This document shows positions 60,230-64,000 of a stretch of 64,000 nucleotides of DNA, piece by piece. The notes beneath the pieces are model-generated. The model did not search any database. It was not told where the DNA came from and saw nothing but the letters and a program-made list of their open reading frames with translations. Made by a program: the position numbers and the translations under genes. Each line of letters begins with the position of its first letter. Within the stretch, counting starts at the first letter, position 1. Origin of the DNA: Capnocytophaga felis (GTDB lineage Bacteria; Bacteroidota; Bacteroidia; Flavobacteriales; Flavobacteriaceae); NCBI RefSeq assembly GCF_009684755.1, contig NZ_BLBC01000012.1, forward strand, positions 60,380 through 124,379. The letters are read 5' to 3'.

Positions 60230-60371
60230 AAATCTTGTATATTCAAAATTAAAAACGAAATGATAGCAAAAAGATGAAACTTTGCCATAGCTTTTTAAGC
60301 TTTAAGCAAGGTTTTTTCTGTTTTTTTAAGTTATTGAAAATTAATGGTTGAAGATTAAAATTTATTGAGAT

Positions 60372-61991
60372 ATGTTAAAAAATATAAATCCCACAGAAAC
60401 AAAAACTTGGGCAGAATTGAAAAAACATTTTGAAAGTGTAAAGAATGTACATACAAAAACACTTTTTGAAAAAGACCCAAAACGAGCTGAAAAATTTTCA
60501 ATCGAATGGAATGATGTCTTCGTAGATTATTCTAAAAATAGGATTGATGAAAAAACGATGGAATTATTATTGCAATTGGCTGAGGAAAGCCAGTTGAAAG
60601 ACGCCATTGAAAAATATTTTGCCGGAGACCATATCAATGCCACCGAAAATAGAGCTGTACTGCACACTGCTCTTCGTGCTGATGAAAATAGCACAGTTTT
60701 GGTAGATGGGAAAAATGTTCTTCCTGAAATTAAAGAAGTTAAACAAAAAATCAAGTTATTTTCCGAAGAAATTATCTCAGGAACACGAAAAGGATTCACA
60801 GGCAAAACATTTACAGATGTAGTAAACATAGGGATAGGAGGTTCAGATTTGGGACCTGCAATGGTTACAGAGGCATTGAAATTCTATAAAAATCATCTTA
60901 ATGTTCATTTTGTGAGCAATGTTGATGGCGACCACGTGATGGAAACTATCAAGCATTTGAACCCTGAAACTACTTTGTTTGTGATTGTTTCTAAAACGTT
61001 TACAACTCAAGAAACGCTTACTAATGCTTTGACAATCAAGGATTGGTTTTTGAAATCGGCTTCAGAAAAAGATATTGCAAAACATTTTGTGGCAGTTTCT
61101 ACCAATTTGAAAAAAATTGATGAATTTGGAATAGATTCTGATAACGTATTCCCGATGTGGGATTGGGTTGGCGGTCGCTTCTCGTTGTGGAGTGCTGTTG
61201 GCTTATCAATCGCTTTATCAGTAGGTTATGAAAATTTTGATAAACTTCTGAAAGGAGCTAACCAAATGGATAAGCATTTCCGAACTGCGGAGTTTAAAAA
61301 TAATATTCCTGTTGTGATAGCCTTGTTAAGCGTTTGGTATAATAACTTCTATGGAGCAGAGAGTCAGGCTATTATCCCTTATACTCAGTATTTACATCGT
61401 CTTTCTGCATATCTTCAACAAGGTATTATGGAAAGTAACGGAAAACAAATTGATCGTGGTGGAAAACCTGTAAACTACCAAACAGGAACTATCATTTGGG
61501 GAGAACCCGGAACAAATTCACAACACGCTTTCTTTCAGCTGATTCATCAAGGAACAAAACTAATCCCAACAGACTTTATTGGCTACAAACATTCTTTGTA
61601 CGGAGATACAAATCATCATAACAAATTGATGGCTAACTTTTTCGCTCAAACAGAAGCTCTTTTGAAAGGCAAAACAGAAGCTGAAGTACGAGCAGAAATG
61701 GGTGAGAAAGTAAATGAAGCTTTGATTCCGTTTAAAGTTTTTGAAGGAAATCGACCAACAACGACCTTCTTAATAGAAAAACTTACGCCTGAAAGTTTAG
61801 GAGCTTTGATTGCAATGTACGAGCATAAAATTTTTGTAGAAGGTGTGCTTTGGGATATTTTTAGTTATGACCAATGGGGGGTAGAACTAGGTAAACAATT
61901 GGCAAATAATATTTTAAAAGATATTGAGTCCGCTGAAATATCTAAACACGATAGTTCTACAACAGGTTTACTGAAAAGGTTTAAAAAATAA
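60372..61991 (+). CDS. pgi: Glucose-6-phosphate isomerase
   Basis: 539 residues, glycolysis. [16 protein letters not shown] is the sugar-phosphate site, [14 protein letters not shown] and [19 protein letters not shown] the conserved core, and the segment [23 protein letters not shown] carries the catalytic His. Full-length bacterial form with the large and small SIS domains. Followed 45 bp later by map. Confidence 0.97.
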   Translation: MLKNINPTETKTWAELKKHFESVKNVHTKTLFEKDPKRAEKFSIEWNDVFVDYSKNRIDEKTMELLLQLAEESQLKDAIEKYFAGDHINATENRAVLHTALRADENSTVLVDGKNVLPEIKEVKQKIKLFSEEIISGTRKGFTGKTFTDVVNIGIGGSDLGPAMVTEALKFYKNHLNVHFVSNVDGDHVMETIKHLNPETTLFVIVSKTFTTQETLTNALTIKDWFLKSASEKDIAKHFVAVSTNLKKIDEFGIDSDNVFPMWDWVGGRFSLWSAVGLSIALSVGYENFDKLLKGANQMDKHFRTAEFKNNIPVVIALLSVWYNNFYGAESQAIIPYTQYLHRLSAYLQQGIMESNGKQIDRGGKPVNYQTGTIIWGEPGTNSQHAFFQLIHQGTKLIPTDFIGYKHSLYGDTNHHNKLMANFFAQTEALLKGKTEAEVRAEMGEKVNEALIPFKVFEGNRPTTTFLIEKLTPESLGALIAMYEHKIFVEGVLWDIFSYDQWGVELGKQLANNILKDIESAEISKHDSSTTGLLKRFKK

Positions 61992-62036
61992 AATTGACAA
62001 GTTAGGGAAACAAAATATAGTTTCTTATTTATAACA

Positions 62037-62837
62037 ATGATACATATAAAAACATTAGAAGAGATTGAGCTAATGAAGGAGAGTGCCCAAATAGTTTCAC
62101 GAACATTGGGTTTACTTGCAAAGGAAATAAAACCAGGAGCAACAACCTTGCAGTTGGATAAAATAGCTGAGGAATATATCCGAAGTCAGGATGCTATTCC
62201 GGGTTTTTTAGGATTATATAAATTTCCTAATACGCTGTGTGTTAGTCCAAATGCTCAGGTAGTTCACGGAATTCCTAATAACACTCCCTTGCAGGAGGGC
62301 GATATAGTTTCTGTGGATTGTGGAGCGTTAAAAAACGGATTTTATGGTGACCACGCCTATACTTTTGAAGTAGGAGAAGTATCCCCTGAGGTAAGAAAAT
62401 TATTGCAAATAACAAAAGAATCTCTTTATATAGGCATCCGTGAATTCAAGGTGGGAAATCGTGTCGGAGATGTGGGCTATGCTATTCAAAATTACTGCGA
62501 AAATCACGGATATGGAGTGGTTCGGGAATTGGTAGGGCACGGTCTTGGCAGAAAAATGCACGAGGATCCTGAGATGCCAAACTATGGAAAAAGAGGCAGT
62601 GGGAAGAAATTCAAAGAAGGAATGGTAGTTGCCATTGAACCGATGATTAATATGGGAACCCACAGAATCAAACAGTTAAAAGACGGTTGGACAATACTCA
62701 CCGCTGATGGAAAGCCTTCCGCTCATTTTGAACACGATGTGGCTATCGTAAACGGAAAGCCTAAATTGCTCTCTACCTTTAGATACATTTATGAGGCTTT
62801 GGGGATTGAAAGCGATGAAGAAGCTGAATTCCAGTAA
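62037..62837 (+). CDS. map: Type I methionine aminopeptidase
   Basis: 266 residues; removes the initiator Met. Metal ligands follow the pita-bread pattern: Asp in VDCGALKNGFYGDHAYTF (two Asp 11 apart), His in LVGHGLGRKMHEDPEMPNY, Glu in VVAIEPMINMG and Glu in HFEHDVAIV. Cytoplasmic, no N-terminal extension. A strong terminator follows. Confidence 0.96.
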   Translation: MIHIKTLEEIELMKESAQIVSRTLGLLAKEIKPGATTLQLDKIAEEYIRSQDAIPGFLGLYKFPNTLCVSPNAQVVHGIPNNTPLQEGDIVSVDCGALKNGFYGDHAYTFEVGEVSPEVRKLLQITKESLYIGIREFKVGNRVGDVGYAIQNYCENHGYGVVRELVGHGLGRKMHEDPEMPNYGKRGSGKKFKEGMVVAIEPMINMGTHRIKQLKDGWTILTADGKPSAHFEHDVAIVNGKPKLLSTFRYIYEALGIESDEEAEFQ

Positions 62838-62839
62838 CA

Positions 62840-62874
62840 AAAAAACGCAAAATGAATTTCATTTTGCGTTTTTT
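62840..62874. terminator. Bidirectional terminator between map and the T9SS protein gene
   Basis: 17-bp arms (62840-62856 and 62858-62874) around ACGCAAAATGAA/TTCATTTTGCGT with A and T runs; genes converge here. Confidence 0.82.
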
Positions 62875-62886
62875 ATTGGTTAATTT

Positions 62887-63999
62887 CTATCGGTAAAGCG
62901 TGAAATGCCCTGTATATGTTCGTCTGTCTTTCGCTTCGTTAAATTGCAAATGATACCAATAATCACCACTTGGCAAGGCAGCTCCGTTAAATGTTCCGTC
63001 CCAAGAATCTTTGGAAGTCATTGTTTTAAGTTTTCTTCCCATTCGGTCATAAATATCAATTATCATACGTGCATAACCTTGAGCGTTTTTGATTTGCCAA
63101 GTGTCGTTAATTCCATCTCCATCAGGTGTGAAATAATTTGGAATTTTTATGTCGTGGAAAACTTCTTCTAAAATTTCTTCGGTAATGCAACCCAAGCTAT
63201 CTTCAACACGCACTCGGATTTTCTTAACTTCTTGTCCATTACTATTCACATAACCCTCATCAAATGAACGAAGATAATACGTGTCAGATGATTGATAAAT
63301 ATCATTAAAATAGAAATAATAATTGCCACTGCCTCCGCTTACTGAAATTTTAATGGCAGAGAGTAAGGAATTATCTCTGACTTGTGTGATTTTCAAAGGA
63401 TTTATATTTTGAAAATCAATTGTTTTTGTGAAAGTACAATTGTTGTAAAATACTGAAATTTGGTTACTTCCATTTGGTAGATTTTTAGGATAAAGCAAAG
63501 CGGTTCTTCCTTGAATTTTATCAAAAGAAAACTTAGTTGCCTCATTGTTAAAGCTATAACTAACTTGTGACAAATCTAAATTTGCATCTTCAAAAGCTAA
63601 TGTGAGTTGTGATATTGATGTGTTGTCAATGCACAATAATTCGTTTGATGCGTTGAATTTCAAAGAAATAGCCCCTTTTATAGAGAAATTGTACACATTT
63701 TCACAAGTTCCTGAATCATTGATAGTTAGAGTGTATTCAGCGGGAGAAAGGTCTGCAAATGAAACCTCAGTATTTTCACCAATGTTGTTTAATGTTTCTG
63801 TTGTGTTGGTTTTGTTATTTCTTAAAATGGCTGTGTAGGGAACTTTTCCGTCGAAAACTCTGAAACTAATGCTACCATCGTTTTGATTTTCACAATTTTC
63901 ATTCTGAATCTGAACAATTTGTAGTTGTTGTTCAAATTTTCGGATATTAATATTGTCGATTTTGATTACACAATCTTGCTCCAATCTTACTTTTTTACG
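62887..63999 (-). CDS. C-terminal part of a T9SS-secreted protein with type B (gliding motility-type) sorting domain
   Basis: 371 codons are visible and the frame is open to the right edge, so the N-terminus is outside; the TTG at 63984 is not a real start (Arg-Lys-Lys-Val-Arg-Leu precede it). The end, PNYFTPDGDGINDTWQI, IYDRMGRKLKTM, SWDGTFNGAALPSGDYWYHL and YTGHFTLYR, is the T9SS type B/CHU_C C-terminal sorting domain. Upstream parts look like SprB-type/PKD-like beta-sandwich repeats (ENQNDGSISFRVFDGKVPYTAIL). Likely a large surface adhesin or motility-type protein. Confidence 0.92.
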   Translation of the reverse strand, partial: RKKVRLEQDCVIKIDNINIRKFEQQLQIVQIQNENCENQNDGSISFRVFDGKVPYTAILRNNKTNTTETLNNIGENTEVSFADLSPAEYTLTINDSGTCENVYNFSIKGAISLKFNASNELLCIDNTSISQLTLAFEDANLDLSQVSYSFNNEATKFSFDKIQGRTALLYPKNLPNGSNQISVFYNNCTFTKTIDFQNINPLKITQVRDNSLLSAIKISVSGGSGNYYFYFNDIYQSSDTYYLRSFDEGYVNSNGQEVKKIRVRVEDSLGCITEEILEEVFHDIKIPNYFTPDGDGINDTWQIKNAQGYARMIIDIYDRMGRKLKTMTSKDSWDGTFNGAALPSGDYWYHLQFNEAKDRRTYTGHFTLYR

Positions 64000-64000
64000 A

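Overview
The window is a contiguous piece of an AT-rich Bacteroidota chromosome, most likely Flavobacteriaceae and compatible with a host-associated genus such as Capnocytophaga (genus is inference). The signs are: a SusC/SusD polysaccharide utilization locus, a type IX secretion (T9SS) type B C-terminal domain, a GYDIA-type GHMP kinase, a DUF4837 lipoprotein, an F1Fo operon lacking atpD/atpC, genes without Shine-Dalgarno sequences, and many copies of the Bacteroidota -7 promoter box TAnnTTTG (often TATCTTTG). No rRNA, tRNA or CRISPR array was recognised.

Layout. 1-2330: end of a 2-keto-3-deoxygluconate kinase gene, KDPG aldolase, trmB. 2625-3491: secreted repeat protein. 3558-10682 (minus strand): uvrA, a split ThrE-type exporter, feoB-feoA. 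10970-18088: accA, a two-ORF AlkC/AlkD-like gene, dnaB, an ABC-F ATPase, hemH-hemG. 18187-25076: secreted ankyrin protein plus DUF2271 partner, DUF4837 lipoprotein, alpha/beta hydrolase, small membrane protein, PASTA protein, RluD-type pseudouridine synthase, exported superoxide dismutase. 25125-29465 (minus strand): a reverse transcriptase cassette directly behind menB, then a transaldolase-like aldolase. 29718-31676: DUF6261 protein, a 42-bp tandem repeat array, an SDR. 31731-44753: a complete PUL (sensor/regulator, SusC, SusD, LamG lipoprotein, esterase, GH144-like, GH3) whose enzymes suggest beta-1,2-glucan. 44962-53603: beta-barrel protein, GHMP kinase, pdxA, and atpB-E-F-H-A-[beta-barrel]-G. 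53856-64000: purL, a candidate small RNA, DUF3108, M23 peptidase, pgi, map and the end of a T9SS-exported protein.

The most interesting region is 25125-27885. A reverse transcriptase of the unknown-group/Abi type (Tyr-Arg-Asp-Asp active site, helical C-terminus) is preceded by a 315-residue protein with a hydrophobic C-terminal segment; the pair starts 12 bp after the menB stop codon. On the far side of the pair, at 25125-25192, lies a decayed second copy of the menB 3' end in the same orientation, ending in the same Trp-Ile-Ser-stop. The cassette is therefore bracketed by two menB tails, and the intact menB is much richer in G+C than its surroundings. The simplest reading is that a foreign menB-cassette unit replaced or interrupted the native menB tail and left a scar. 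Function in phage defence is an inference from the family.

Other notable structure: a 42-bp tandem array that encodes 14-residue repeats on the minus strand, nested inverted repeats in the leaders of the ThrE-type operon and the aldolase gene, an independently promoted and terminated ~100-nt RNA at 57764-57867, and a terminator-like hairpin between atpE and atpF.
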